This document shows positions 34,401 to 41,579 of a stretch of DNA of 64,000 nt, one piece after another. Origin of the DNA: Tiliqua scincoides (lineage: Eukaryota; Chordata; Lepidosauria; Squamata; Scincidae). Below the pieces are notes generated by a model, which saw only the letters and a program-made list of their open reading frames with translations, did no database searches and was not told where the DNA came from. Location of the stretch: assembly GCF_035046505.1 (NCBI RefSeq), contig NC_089823.1:1604767-1668766 (forward strand), read 5' to 3'. Position 1 is the stretch's first letter; the number at the start of each line of letters is the position of its first letter. Made by a program: the position numbers and the translations under genes.

Positions 34401-35705
34401 TTGTAGAAAGAATTGTTTGTCACACTGCTCACAAATGCTATAGCAAGAACTGCTCACAAAGGCCCCTGGTGTCTGGCAGTGGAAAGAGCTGCTCCAGCCC
34501 AGGCAGCTCCCCTGAGCACAGGCTCGTTACCTGCTCAGTAATTAAGTCCCTCGCTCTGCTTAGGCCCATTTCGCTCCTCCTCTTTGCTGTGTTTGCCTGA
34601 ATTCACGGCTGGGAGGAGGCACCTGGACACAGGCAGGCCAAGTGAGATGCAAACACGCCATCCAGGGAAGCCATTAATAAAGATGGCAGGAGCTGTAACA
34701 GCACTTTGTAACAGCAGCTGTGGCCACAGTAAAACTGCAGCGCCCAAAGCCATTTACTGTGGCATTTCCATTATTGGTAGACTATCCTCCAGGGAGTGTG
34801 TGCACAGAGGGAAGGGGGAGGTGCTGCTGTGGCAAACTGGTGAGCGTCCTATTCTAGGCATTGCTCTGTACCCTCCATGGGTCTTTGCATGTGCAATCCG
34901 TTTTCTGGAGTCCATGGTCATGTTTGGGGCTTGCAAGATCACACTGGTACAAGGGGGCAAGTGGCAGGACCAGCCACACTGACCACCCATCCACTCAAAC
35001 TGGTGTCAGTATACTTGAGTTGTGCAATTCAACTGGCACATGGTCCAGAATTGTCAACAGTACTGCACATGGGGGAGGCAGACAACTGATCTCGGCCTCT
35101 GAATGACTGGTGTTCTTATGTGTTCTATGCAGTCTCCTGGCAAGGCTCCCAGCCTAGTACAGACCTACAACAGCAGAGCTTCTTGGGGGGCTGCATGAGA
35201 TGGAGGGGGGAGCCTGGAGGTTGGCTGTGCGGAAGGGAAACGGCACAGTTTCATGTGCCTAAAAACAACAAAGGATTGGAGAAGCCTGGAAGATGCTGTG
35301 GAGGGTGCGGTGAGACTGGCAAACATGGACCCCAGTGCAGGGCCTGGGGCAGAGGGATCTCTTGTGTTGCCGCCAGAGAGAGGCATGGGGAGCAAGAAGC
35401 CAGGCAGGGAGGCTGGGGCAAGCAGGGGACCATCACAGCTGTGGTCCAGCACTGAGATACACTGTCTCAGCGAGCACTGCCAAATTGGGGTAGCCACACC
35501 CATTGCCTAGCCCCCCACCCCAGATGCTCATTCTCTGTGGCCTGCCACCCTGGGGGGCCCTTTAGCTCAGTCAACTCTTTGCAGGCAAAACCTCTGAGTG
35601 CAGGAAGAACCCCCTACAGCAGGACAGGTCCCCAAGCAGGAGAGGGATGGGGCAGCGAGCCTGCCACTCTACACTCACCATGATGCCCTCGAACTCTGAT
35701 GCCAT
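12993..35705 (-). CDS. TRPC2: TRPC2 ion channel, short form (13 exons)
   Basis: TRPC2 is a calcium-permeable cation channel of the TRPC family, opened downstream of phospholipase C. In vertebrates with a vomeronasal organ it carries the sensory current in the microvilli of vomeronasal neurons. The exons lie at 35705-35679, 32062-31373, 29903-29694, 24111-23947, 23262-23088, 22540-22340, 21716-21554, 20005-19913, 18655-18463, 16989-16862, 15941-15872, 13901-13769 and 13432-12993. Translating them in order gives about 895 residues, close to the roughly 890 I recall for mouse. All phases agree and no premature stop appears, so the gene looks functional. Order of parts: ankyrin repeats, a conserved linker ending NLARLRLAVNYNQKR, six membrane segments, a pore around FNETFQFLFWTMLGM, the TRP box EWKFAR, the CIRB calmodulin/IP3-receptor-binding region, and an acidic repeat tail. 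Introns carry CR1, SINE and satellite-like insertions. Confidence 0.95.
13014..13102 (-). repeat. in-frame 18-bp tandem repeat in the TRPC2 tail
   Basis: An 18-nt unit containing TATTCTCCTCTGC on the plus strand is repeated five times within the last TRPC2 exon. Because the unit is a multiple of three, copy-number change would lengthen or shorten the acidic tail without breaking the frame. Confidence 0.9.
13769..13901 (-). CDS. TRPC2: TRPC2 exon: CIRB region
   Basis: The 133-nt exon encodes SNPSVEDGGLR through HQVLKALVQRYIDTARREF to EESRRK. The LVQRYI-TARREFEE segment is the region that binds calmodulin and the IP3 receptor in TRPC channels. The acceptor is CCTCCCCAG and the donor AAAAG/GTGAGC; it starts in phase 0 and ends in phase 1. 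Confidence 0.95.
14030..14993 (-). mobile_element. CR1 LINE 3' part, older subfamily
   Basis: In minus orientation this piece holds the C-terminal end of ORF2 (RLQRLGLFSLEKRRLRGDM, YFFAQCVISLWNSLPQE) and the 3' UTR ending at about 14030. It differs from the young copies at many sites (for example TGTAACCCGTAATGAAC near 14220), and contains a local duplication of TTTCATTGAGTTGTCCAC around 14770-14806. It sits in the TRPC2 intron between 13901 and 15872. Confidence 0.9.
15872..15941 (-). CDS. TRPC2: TRPC2 exon: cysteine- and lysine-rich linker
   Basis: A 70-nt exon encodes (R)GFLRYLCCCKPKKQQKYPPL then PTI. A basic CCC-containing linker follows the TRP box in mammalian TRPC2 too. The acceptor is CACCCTGCAG and the donor ACCATT/GTAAGT. 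It takes two nucleotides from the previous exon and ends in phase 0. Confidence 0.93.
16280..16445 (+). repeat. MIR-like tRNA-derived SINE
   Basis: The order is GTGTAGTGGCTGAAGG (A-box-like), GACCCAGCTCCAAT (B-box region), then GGGGTTGTTGTGAGGATGAA. This is the usual text of MIR/CORE-type SINEs in amniotes. The copy is old and truncated. Confidence 0.5.
16862..16989 (-). CDS. TRPC2: TRPC2 exon: TRP box
   Basis: The 128-nt exon begins NDADVEWKFARSKLYLSYF and runs to PTPKSIFYAI plus two bases of the next codon. EWKFAR is the TRP box shared by TRPC channels and lies just after membrane segment 6. The acceptor is CTTTGCAG and the donor ATCAG/GTGGGG. It starts in phase 0, matching the exon at 18463. 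Confidence 0.97.
18463..18655 (-). CDS. TRPC2: TRPC2 exon: pore and membrane segment 6
   Basis: The exon encodes FNETFQFLFWTMLGMEQHDV (the pore helix and selectivity region) and LYGVFTIVMVVVLLNMLIAM (segment 6), ending NSFQKIE. The acceptor is TCCCGCAG and the donor GAG/GTGAGT. The first base completes a serine codon with AG from the exon at 19913. Confidence 0.97.
19913..20005 (-). CDS. TRPC2: TRPC2 exon: membrane segment 5
   Basis: The 93-nt exon encodes FMFILMIILTAFLCGMNNIY then VHYQESQKLG, covering segment 5 and the start of the pore loop. The acceptor is CTTTCCAG and the donor GGCAG/GTATCG. Both split codons agree with the neighbouring exons (AG+G and AG+C). Confidence 0.96.
20091..20510 (-). 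repeat. three-copy tandem array of a 140-bp unit derived from CR1 3' ends
   Basis: Three units of exactly 140 bp start at 20091, 20231 and 20371. Each holds the CR1 3' terminus (about 113 bp, from AAGAACATAAGAACAGCC through CCAAATGCCCCAGG) plus a linker whose minus strand reads AACTACAATTCCCAGGAGGC. The array continues straight into a longer CR1 3' part at 20511. Units one and two share variants such as GTGTCTCACAGAGG, while unit three resembles the adjoining CR1, which suggests stepwise duplication. Confidence 0.95.
20511..21317 (-). mobile_element. CR1 LINE 3' part
   Basis: In minus orientation the C-terminal part of ORF2 is present, for example GSELSVTDQERDLGVVVDRS and QFWSPHLKKDIVEMEKVQKR, then the 3' UTR. 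A gap of roughly 100 nt near 20795 removes the stretch containing the NSLPQ region. It joins the 140-bp array at 20510 without a break and lies in the TRPC2 intron between 20005 and 21554. Confidence 0.93.
21554..21716 (-). CDS. TRPC2: TRPC2 exon: membrane segment 4 region
   Basis: The 163-nt exon encodes (E)RPEWHTEDPQFMAEVLFAV, then TSMLSFTRLAYILPAHETLG and TLQISIGKMIDDMI. It matches mammalian TRPC2 closely over segment 4 and the S4-S5 linker. Of two possible AG sites, the one before 21716 keeps the phase with the upstream exon (G+AG). The donor is ATCAG/GTACAC. Confidence 0.97.
22340..22540 (-). CDS. TRPC2: TRPC2 exon: membrane segment 3 region
   Basis: The 201-nt exon starts (G)FFWFECKEVWIEGLRSYLL, continues DWWNFLDIVILSMYLASFVL and ends ECYYYTKA. 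FWFECKEVWIEGLRSY is highly conserved in TRPC2. The acceptor is CCCCTCCAG and the donor GCTG/GTGAGT, with phase 1 at both ends. Confidence 0.97.
22621..22650 (+). repeat. CT dinucleotide microsatellite
   Basis: About 14 CT units lie in the intron just 5' (in the gene's direction) of the exon starting at 22540. On the gene's strand it is a GA run. Confidence 0.9.
23088..23262 (-). CDS. TRPC2: TRPC2 exon: membrane segment 2 region
   Basis: The 175-nt exon encodes IGKMLKIPVIKFLLHSASYL, WFLVFLLVESLVMEDQNEIF and KGRNQSVWETSLHMIWVA. It carries a hydrophobic segment and the conserved KGR-QSVWETSLHMIWV block. The acceptor is GCCGGCAG and the donor GGCAG/GTGGGT; it starts in phase 0 and ends in phase 1. 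Confidence 0.97.
23947..24111 (-). CDS. TRPC2: TRPC2 exon: membrane segment 1 region
   Basis: The 165-nt exon encodes FVAHPICQQVLSSIWCGSLQ, SWRGSNSLTKLFISCFIFIT and MPVLCLIYWIAPKSK, with the first hydrophobic segment. The acceptor is CCCCATTCAG and the donor TCCAAG/GTGAGT, in phase 0 at both ends. Confidence 0.97.
24507..27386 (-). CDS. CR1 ORF2: endonuclease and reverse transcriptase
   Basis: The 959-residue open frame codes for the CR1 ORF2 protein, which nicks target DNA and copies the element RNA in the nucleus. N-terminal third: APE-type endonuclease with NARSL, IVGITETWW, GDFNYPHIDW and NSDHAVIRFD. Middle and C-terminal parts: RT with PIFKKGKRGDPGNYRPVSL, YLDFQKAFDTVPHQRLL, GVPQGSVLGPVLFNLFINDL and KFADDTKLF, then the C-terminal domain with GLGHLPYEERLRRLGLFSLE. 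The length is normal for CR1 ORF2 and no catalytic block is visibly missing. Confidence 0.95.
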   Translation of the reverse strand: MGCDRQFGTMRGCGDKGANKQPILGHSVYNCFYANARSLRAKVGELECLVTRENIGIVGITETWWNAENQWDTAIPGYKLYRRDRQGRVGGGVALYVKEGIESSKVEIEGGSDSTVESLWVKLPGLSSDVILGVCYRPPDQKSDGDLEMRKQIREVTRKDRVVIMGDFNYPHIDWVNLCSGHDKETGFLDVLNDCGLDQLVTEPTRGQVTLDLILCGTQDLVRDVNVTEPLGNSDHAVIRFDVHVGGGIPGKSLTKTLDFRRADFPQMRRLVRRRLKGRVKRVQSLQSAWRLLKTTVIEAQQRCIPQRKKGSTKSRRVPAWLTSQVREAVKGKEASFRKWKSCPNEENKKEHKLWQKKCKKVIGEAKRDYEERMASNIKGNNKSFFKYVRSRKPAREAVGPLDGEGGKGEIKGDLEMAEKFNEFFASVFTAEDLGQIPLPERPLLTEELSQIEVKREDVSDLIDKLKINKSPGPDGIHPRVIKELKNEVADLLTKVCNLSLKTATVPEDWRIANVTPIFKKGKRGDPGNYRPVSLTSIPGKMVECLIKDRISKHIDEQALLRESQHGFCKGKSCLTNLIEFFEKVNRHVDAGEPVDIIYLDFQKAFDTVPHQRLLKKLHSQGIRGQVLSWIENWLEARKQRVGVNGQFSQWREVKSGVPQGSVLGPVLFNLFINDLETGLSSEVAKFADDTKLFRVVKTRSDCEELQKDLSRLAEWAAKWQMRFNVSKCKVMHIGAKNQNFTYRLMGSELSVTDQERDLGVVVDRSMKVSTQCAAAVKKANSMLGIIRKGIENKTVSIIMPLYKSMVRPHLEYCVQFWSPHLKKDIVEMEKVQKRATKMITGLGHLPYEERLRRLGLFSLEKRRLRGDMIETYKIMQGMDRVDREMLFTLSHNTRTRGHPLKLSVGRVRTDKRKYFFTQRVVGLWNSLPQDVVLASSLDAFKRGLDEFLEEKSIMGYKP
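27521..28426 (-). CDS. CR1 ORF1: zinc-binding, coiled-coil and esterase domains
   Basis: The 301-residue frame starts MQSDSQQQGGSYPVFCIECH. It has paired cysteines (CIEC and CPRC) of a PHD-like zinc fold near residues 17-36, then a coiled coil LRERVRSLEALVADLEKR, a variable linker, and an SGNH esterase domain with GDS (LLVVGDSIIRNI), GTND (VHVGTNDVGK) and the D-H pair in KRDGLHLNQNG. This architecture is known for CR1/L2-type ORF1 proteins, which bind the element RNA. It ends 134 nt before ORF2. Confidence 0.93.
   Translation of the reverse strand: MQSDSQQQGGSYPVFCIECHMYDYMPLGHKSWVCPRCKELQALRERVRSLEALVADLEKRRQPEEDRGETSGDDQASSQPQACSSSAARVGSLGTGGHHPGEEGNNPLGGIPSPGDGPVSERTRDTPRREGGRGLLVVGDSIIRNIERGVCDGCEDRMVTCLPGAKVADITSRLDRLVDSAGGEVAAVVHVGTNDVGKCSWEVLEAKFRLLGRKLKARTSKVAFSEVLPVPRAGPARQAEIRGLNAWMRRWCREEGFRFVRHWGTFWDKRGLYKRDGLHLNQNGTRLLAHNIKKVAEQLLN
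28701..29500 (-). repeat. stretch above the CR1 copy with a second copy of its 5' UTR
   Basis: 29404-29490 repeats the CR1 5' UTR text found at about 28550-28635 (CAGATGCTAAACTCTTGTGC, then the CAGAGGCAC and CACACGCGT parts). The two are about 850 bp apart in the same orientation. Between them, near 29151-29215, a roughly 24-bp unit with ACTCACGAGTAGGAC is repeated two to three times. CTCCTG/CTCCTC runs occupy 29333-29372. This may be an upstream extension of the CR1 5' region or a fragment of a second CR1. Confidence 0.6.
29694..29903 (-). CDS. TRPC2: TRPC2 exon: pre-membrane linker
   Basis: The 210-nt exon encodes PDYLALEQLCQEFAFELLGM, CRNQSEVTAVLNDLGDD, an acidic stretch EEEDLDDQAF and EEGIPNLARLRLAVNYNQKR. 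The flanking blocks are near-identical to mammalian TRPC2. The acceptor is CCCTCCTAG and the donor CGG/GTGAGC, in phase 0 at both ends. Confidence 0.97.
30687..31340 (-). repeat. second 140-bp tandem array of CR1 3' ends
   Basis: Units start at about 30687, 30833, 30973, 31113 and 31253, spaced 140 bp (the first about 146). The last is cut short near 31340. Four linkers carry the ACTACAATTCCCAGG motif on the minus strand (30812-30832, 30953-30972, 31093-31112, 31233-31252). The array ends only about 33 bp from the 3' edge of the ankyrin exon at 31373, that is, just inside the intron beyond its splice donor. Confidence 0.95.
31373..32062 (-). CDS. TRPC2: TRPC2 exon: ankyrin repeats
   Basis: This 690-nt exon encodes 230 residues from PNWKEIVNKKLKFPEGLL through LLTAIQDGLLGKVQQLLQ, ALLVAVDTNQPHVVKLLL, GVTPLTLACEKDLYEIVDM to RLSKKEPEFK. 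These are the N-terminal ankyrin repeats and the CLECSNGRRYDLLKFSLSRI block typical of TRPC proteins. The acceptor reads CTCAGCAG, a NAGNAG site: using the first AG would add one glutamine and keep the frame. The donor is AAG/GTTGGT, less usual than GTAAGT. Phase is 0 at both ends. Confidence 0.96.
33201..33735 (-). mobile_element. CR1 LINE 3' end
   Basis: The ORF2 C-terminus (GLFSLEKRRLRRDMIETYKI, DREMLFTLSHNTRTRGHPLK, LWNSLPQDVVMA) and the 3' UTR are seen in minus orientation, ending near 33201 with GCAGTAAGAACAGCCC. It lies in the intron between 35679 and 32062. Confidence 0.92.
33915..34076 (-). mobile_element. CR1 3'-UTR fragment, older subfamily
   Basis: The text CAGGGAGCACACAAGACAAC, CCTCTAAAACCAGGAGC and CTTGCAACCCGTGATGAA matches the older CR1 subfamily seen at 14030-14993. 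Confidence 0.75.
34290..34392 (+). mobile_element. CR1 3'-end fragment
   Basis: The text GTGAGCCACTGTGAGATACA, GGAAGCTGGAC and TGATGTACTTATG is the CR1 terminus in plus orientation, diverged from the young copies. Confidence 0.75.
35679..35705 (-). CDS. TRPC2: candidate first coding exon of short TRPC2
   Basis: On the minus strand GGGCACCATGG is a good start context, followed by MASEFEGIM and a donor ATG/GTGAGTG. The nine codons end in phase 0, exactly what the ankyrin exon at 32062 needs. In mouse, TRPC2 has a shorter vomeronasal form with its own start, so an alternative first exon between the zinc-finger exon and the ankyrin exon is expected. No family similarity supports the peptide itself. 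The promoter would lie above 35705; no TATA box is obvious. Confidence 0.55.
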
Positions 35706-35719
35706 GGTGCCCACGCCAG

Positions 35720-37429
35720 GGGGAAGTCAGGTGCAGGGAGCAAACTGGGCCCGTTCCACCACCGACCAAATCTCCCGCTTCCACCCAAGGCTGCAGCTTC
35801 GCTCTCTGCTTGTGTGGAGCTGGGAGGCAGCTTGTTTTCCCCTGGCAGGAGCAGAGGCAGGCAAGAGAGCAGCAGGGCCCACCTGCCAACTCCCCACAGG
35901 GCAGGGTTGCCACCTGAACGCCAAAGGCAACCTCCAGCAACGCTCCGCGCACTCCCCTGGGAGCCAGGGCTGTTTGTCAGGGACAGGCTGGGCTCGCTTT
36001 TCTCCCCACCCTGCTTTCCTGGGTCTCCGGCTCACTCAGGCTTCTGCCCCCCCCCAATTTCTGGGTTCTGCTCAGGCCCAGCAACTGACCAAGTGCCGTT
36101 TAGGATTTAAGTGTTTTCAGCTCACTTTTCTTGAGGCAACTGGAACTCTCTCCCCAGCAGTTTCCCTTCATTCTTTCTGCTTACGGCTGTCAGGAGCAAC
36201 CCCAACTCAAACTCTGACAAGGCCTTTTCTGAGGAAGGGATCCCAGCAGGGCTGCTTGTGACCAGCGGATGTATGGCAGGATCTGCAGCCCCTGGAGCGC
36301 AGCTGGAGATCAGTGCCCCTGAAGTCACACCTTCTGAGGACCCCAGAAAGCAGGGGAATCCAGCACCCCTCACCTGGACTTCTGCTTCCGCCTTGCCCCT
36401 CCAGCACCATGAGAGGTGGTGATGCCAAACCAAGGCTGAGCCGCAGAGCGCCCTGCCTGCCTGCCCACCCGAGGCTTCCCTCTCAGTGGCTCAGCTCAGG
36501 AGGGGTTCACACCCCACACCGGGACCTAGCAAGCTTAGGGCTGCCAACTCTGACTGATTCCAGGATATATTTTTCTCCCCACTATGCTGGAAATTCTTAG
36601 AGTCCTGTTAACATCTCCAGGATTGCTTTCAGGTCACCTGAAGATTGATGCTGATCAGTGCCTGGAGCGTCAGTATCCATAAGTCAGCGCCGGGAAAGGG
36701 TGGGGGCTTCATGCTTCCCTGCCAGCACATCCACTCCAGCCAGAACTTTGCTGGTGCAAGGGCTTGACCTTGTGGCACCTTCCTTGCTCCAAGACCTCTG
36801 CTCTAGCTCCAGCCTCCTGCTTTGCTCTGCCTGTTTCTCTTCTGCCTTCTGTTCCAGCTCTTCTCTGCTCTTGTCCCTGTACAGCCCTCCTCAGCCACCC
36901 ACCCTCGCAAGGGGCAGACAGTGGGATACTTTGGTCTCGACTGCGCCATACTTGCAAGGACCTTGGAGAGATGGTTCTGCTTGCCCTGCTCCAACATGGG
37001 CCATAAATAGCATGCCAGCAACCTCAAGGGTTAGAAAGACCCACATTCCGTGCACTGGGGCTGACAACAAGCTGCCAAAAGACCAAAGAAACCCCTCTGC
37101 TAGACCATTGCTCAGAGGCAGAGTGTATGCTCACCTTCTATGAGGCCTGATTCAAGCTGTTGCCTTTAAACATCTCAGGCTGGCCTCCTTTAAAGCCTGG
37201 AGGGTTTGCAAGTTACAATAGGCAGTGCTGGGTAAGAAGGACCAACGACTGATGCAGCAGGCAGCAGCTTTACCTGTTCAGAGAATGTTCTGGAAAAAGG
37301 CTGCTCTCAGCTGCACTTGAGGCAGCATAAAAGGGCATTTGCAGGAAGCTGTGCTGCCTGATCCAGAGCCCCTTGAAACAGCAGGAGTCCTACTTGGCTA
37401 GAAGAGAAGGAAGGGGCTAAGCTGAGCTG
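35720..37429. other. intron or promoter region without recognised features
   Basis: About 1.7 kb without a recognised exon or repeat family. If 35705 is a true first exon, the promoter of short TRPC2 lies at its left end. Confidence 0.35.
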
Positions 37430-37437
37430 CTCTAGAG

Positions 37438-37900
37438 CAGGGGTGCCCAAACCCCGGCCCTGGGGCCACTTGTGGCCCTCAAGGCCTCTCAATGTGGCCC
37501 TCAGGGAGCCCCCACTCTCCAATGAGCCTCTGGCCCTCTGGAGCTTCATTGGATCCCACACTGGCCCAACGCAACTGCTCTCAGAGTGAGGGCGACTGTT
37601 TGACCTCTCACATGAGCTGTGGGATGAGGGTTCCCTCCACTGTTTGTTGTTGCACGTCTGTGATGCAGTAGCAGCGGCAAAGGAAAGGCCAGCCTTGCTT
37701 TTTGCCAGGCCTTTTATAGGCCTTGAGCTATTGCAAGACCTTCATTCATTCATATAAGTTCATCTTTACTATATTCATTTATGTAAACTTATGTAAATTT
37801 ATTCAAATTTAAAATGTAAATTAATTCTTCCCCCCTCGGCCCCCGACACAGTGTCAGAGAGATGATGTGGCCCTCCTACCAAAAACTTTGGACACCCCTG
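37438..37900. mobile_element. non-autonomous hAT transposon with 8-bp target duplication
   Basis: A 463-bp element begins CAGGGGTGCCCAAACCC and ends AACTTTGGACACCCCTG, forming terminal inverted repeats. It is flanked by the exact 8-bp duplication CTCTAGAG at 37430-37437 and 37901-37908. No transposase frame is present, so it is a MITE. The ends match a class of hAT MITEs common in vertebrates. Confidence 0.9.
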
Positions 37901-37920
37901 CTCTAGAGCAATGCTTCCCA

Positions 37921-39218
37921 ACAGTGGTGTAGCTAGGTCATTTGACACCCAGGGCCCATAAATTTTTGTCACCCCATATGACATCATGAATTATTTATTT
38001 ATTTATTTATTTATTTAATTCATTCACATTTTTATACCACCCTTCCTCTAAGCAGCTCAGGATTTGAAATGAATAATAATAATGGCCAGAAAATAAATGC
38101 AGTTTATTCTACATCAATTCTACATCAAATGGTATATAGCAGTGGATGAAATTCTGCATCAAATGGTATATAACATGATTGTATTATTCCTAAAAGCCAC
38201 AATTTCCAAAATTTTGGTCACTAGGGTGTCACCCCCCCCCCCCAGATGTCTCATTGGCCTGTTTTGAGTTAATGCAGTGGTTCTCAAACTTTGAACACTG
38301 GGACCCACTTTTTAGAATAACAATCTGTCTGGGACCCGCTGGAAGTGACATCATCAAGCACAATAAAATAATTATAAATAATTAAATTAAAGAAAAACAA
38401 ATAATTAAATAAGGGGAAGCCAGCCCTGTTCCACCAAGTGAATTTTCTCTGTAGCCTGCCTGCAAGAACACCCCCCCCCCAAAATATCAGTGAAATTTTC
38501 AGCCCTCCCCAGTGCCCAGTTCAGTGTAAGTTCTTATATTTCAAGCATTGCACTTGAAAGGACCCACCTGGCTTTGCAAGTCTAAAAACAAAAAAGGACC
38601 TTACCAGCTGAAGCCTCTGATTCTTTGGGGGGGGGGGTGCTGCCTTCTGGAGCATTTGTTGAGCTCCACTTTCATCAGATTGGGACCATGCAGCTAGCCT
38701 TGCATTCCCCTTTGCCTGACTTGACCAGGAGCCAAGGCACGTTTGCTTACTTGCAAGTAAATGCAACCGTGTGGCTTACTTTCGCTTTCCATAGGGCTCA
38801 ATACATTCGTCTGCTTGGAGGGAGGGACTTCCTTCTTGGGTGTTTTTGGGGGGCTGCTTTCATTGGATAGGAACCATTCCGGTGTCATTGGATTCCTCTC
38901 AGCCTGCCCTTTCCGAAGAACTATGGCAAGTTTGCCTGCTCACCAGTAAACTCGTGATATGGCTCGGTTTCATTTTCCATAGGGTTCCATGCATTTTTTG
39001 TTTCTGTTTTTTTGGCCATAACATTTGATGGAAAGGAGATATTTCAATCTGGTTTTTTGCATTGCATTCCGCTGGAAATTCCGCATCCAAAAGTATATAG
39101 CATGATGGGGTTATTACAAACCTCCGTGATGTTAGCGATGTTGGGGCATTTGTGGTGTCACTCCCCCAAGGGTGGTACCCGGGGCGAACCACCCCCTGCC
39201 CCCCGCTAGCAATGCCAC
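37921..39218. mobile_element. possible DNA transposon of about 1.3 kb with nested relics
   Basis: The left end reads CAGTGGTGTAGCTAGGTC and the right end GCTAGCAATGCCACTT, which are imperfect inverted copies. Inside are a TTTA microsatellite (37989-38018), a SINE-like tail (ATACCACCCTTCCTC near 38036) and a hAT-like start at 38276 (CAGTGGTTCTCAAACTTT). No transposase was recognised. The outer limits are tentative. Confidence 0.4.
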
Positions 39219-39219
39219 T

Positions 39220-40629
39220 TTATCTTCTCCATCATAATTGCTTGATCTTCTCATGAGTTATCTTCTCCATCATAAACCACAGCAACACGTTCTGCAAGAT
39301 ATACTGCAGGAAGATGGCTGAAAGAGGGAAGTAAGTGGCAGCCAGTGTCCCCTTTTGCTGAACTCACAGGGAGCCAGTATCCCATAGCGCCAACCTAAGA
39401 GCTGCAGCTTTCCTTGTGTGTGTGGAAGCATCATAGATGCATTATGCCTACCATGTTTTTGTCCCTTTCGTGTCTACATCAGCCCTGACCTCACTTCCTA
39501 TACCTGCAGGGATGAGCCCCATTTCACATTTCATGACATAGATTATGGGTTCTTTGGGAGAGTGTAAGCACCTGGAAGAGGCCTCAGCAGTGCTCAACTC
39601 TGCTTCATTTCTGCTCATCAGTGAGTTGGAGGTCTCATGCTTGGTATATCTTTGTGTCCACCAGGTGCCAATCTCATTTGTCAACAACATCCATGGACTC
39701 ACTCTGCTCTTTCAGCAGCTCTTTGTCTTTGGCAGGTGATCAGATCCCCAGCTCAAGAAGCCTGACATCTCCACCACCTGATGCCCCAATGGAAGATGCA
39801 GCTGGATGTCAGACAGGCCTTCGCACACCCCCTAGAGCTGGGCTAAAGATTTGCCATGAAGTCATGGCCCACATCGCTAAATTTAATATTAGAAAAGAAC
39901 TTTTCAAAGGCTTGTGGGGGTGCCCAACCCCCCAAGTCAGACTCCAGGGAAGATCAGCCATTTATCCAGCATCCAGGAGTCACTGAGGCACACCCAGGGC
40001 TGGTGCCAGGCTATTTTGTGCCCTATGCAAGGCTACACAAACACACACCATGCATATGGAAACTGTGGATATGGGGGACACTTTAAATACAGAAGCAGCC
40101 CACCCCATGCCCATTCCATTACTTTAGTTTTTGTTTCTTCCTTAAACAAAGCAAAATCCTTGCTGAACTAAAGAGCAACAAGCCTGCCCACTATGCCAGG
40201 GTAGGTGGCTTCACACCCTGTTTTTTCCCATGGAGAAGGAACAGAAATGTGTAGCCACTGCAGCAACTGTGTCTCCTCCAGAAGTGACCGTCTTGTACTA
40301 CAAATGGTGCAAGGCAACCACTTCTGGGTTCTATCCGAAGGAGGAGATGGTGGCTTCACACCCCCTGTTCCTTTTCATGAGGAAGCTCTCCTTGGAGGGA
40401 GCAAGAGGCAGCTGGAAGCAGGCAAGAAGCAGCTGCAGCAAGCATCCCTCCTCCAGGGAGAATCCAGAAGGGACTGCCTTGCACTGCAAGTGACACAAGG
40501 CAGTCACATCTGGGTTCTCACCAGAGGAGGTGGCGCTGGCAGTTTTGCACCCTCTATTCCTTCTCCTTGAAGGGGAACCTCCCCATGAGAAGGAACAGGG
40601 GCGTGAAGCAGTCACAGTATGTGCCTCTC
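39220..40629. other. intronic stretch with internally similar blocks
   Basis: No exon is recognised. Between 40210 and 40620 blocks with CTGGGTTCT and CATGGAGAAGGAACAG or similar text recur about every 150-200 bp, suggesting an old internally repeated element. I cannot name its family. Confidence 0.35.
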
Positions 40630-41579
40630 TGTCATGAACAAGCCCATGTTAGGCCTAAGTTGGCATGAGAAGCCTGAACCAAACTAAGAAAGTGTAACTA
40701 AGAAGTTGCTAGCAGTTCCCAGCTGCAGGCATGTGGGTAAATAAACAGAGGAAGGAATGTGTTGTCTCTTTTGATGGCCAGGAAGGATAGATAGCAAGAA
40801 TTACAACCAATTGGAGTGCTTGGCACCTTAGCAGACAGTCTCCTTAGCAAGGGTGATTGAGTGCAGCTGTGGATCTTCCACTGGGAGGGGTAAGAACTAT
40901 GAGGGGTGAGCAACCAGGCCAACTTCGAGAAGGTTCTGTTCATCAAGGGTTCTGATTGGACAGTCTAATAATTATGAAGTCACCTCAGTACTATTAGTAT
41001 AAGAGATATAATAATGAGTGCCCAGGGGTTGTGTTTTAGTTCCCTCTTGGACAGAGAGTCTCGGGTGCGATGATCTGCACACGTGTAAGCTCCATTGTCC
41101 ATCATGGAGCCCCATAGGTAGCCCTGGAGCTAAGTGATCTGCAAGAGTAACTGACCCAGGTGAGAGGTAAGTATTAATAGAGATAGCCAGCTAGCTTTAT
41201 TATTTTATTGCTGATGTTTCCTAGATGTTTATGCCTCTAGCATTTGCTGCCTTATGTAACCATATGTACTTAATAAACTAAAATCTATTTTACTAAGTTG
41301 TTTCATTGTCTGTTGGGAACAAAGGTTCAGAATCCTGCCTAGCTGTTCAGCAGGCTACCAAGTACTTATTAAGGTCTAGTAACTTGAGGACTGAGGCTTT
41401 AATTGAAGAAGAGCTCAGTGCCTGCAAGGAATAGCATTAAGCCTAGAGGGTTTCAGTGTCCCTGGACTGAGGCACTGGCACATACAGGGTGGTGGCATTA
41501 CTACCGGGCAAGGGACCTTGAGGGTTTTAAGGCGCAGAAAATCAAGAACCCTAGGTCTCCTAACCCCCCTTTTACGACA
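40630..41579 (+). mobile_element. LTR-like repeat, copy 1 (fossil)
   Basis: Starts TGTCATGAAC and shares a long similarity with 50775-51706. It has a TATA-like stretch (TATAAGAGATATAATAATG near 41000) and a polyadenylation-like AATAAAC near 41272 in LTR order. No internal viral genes are seen around it, so it would be a solitary LTR fossil. The family is unknown, and the LTR identity is an inference from layout alone. Confidence 0.4.
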
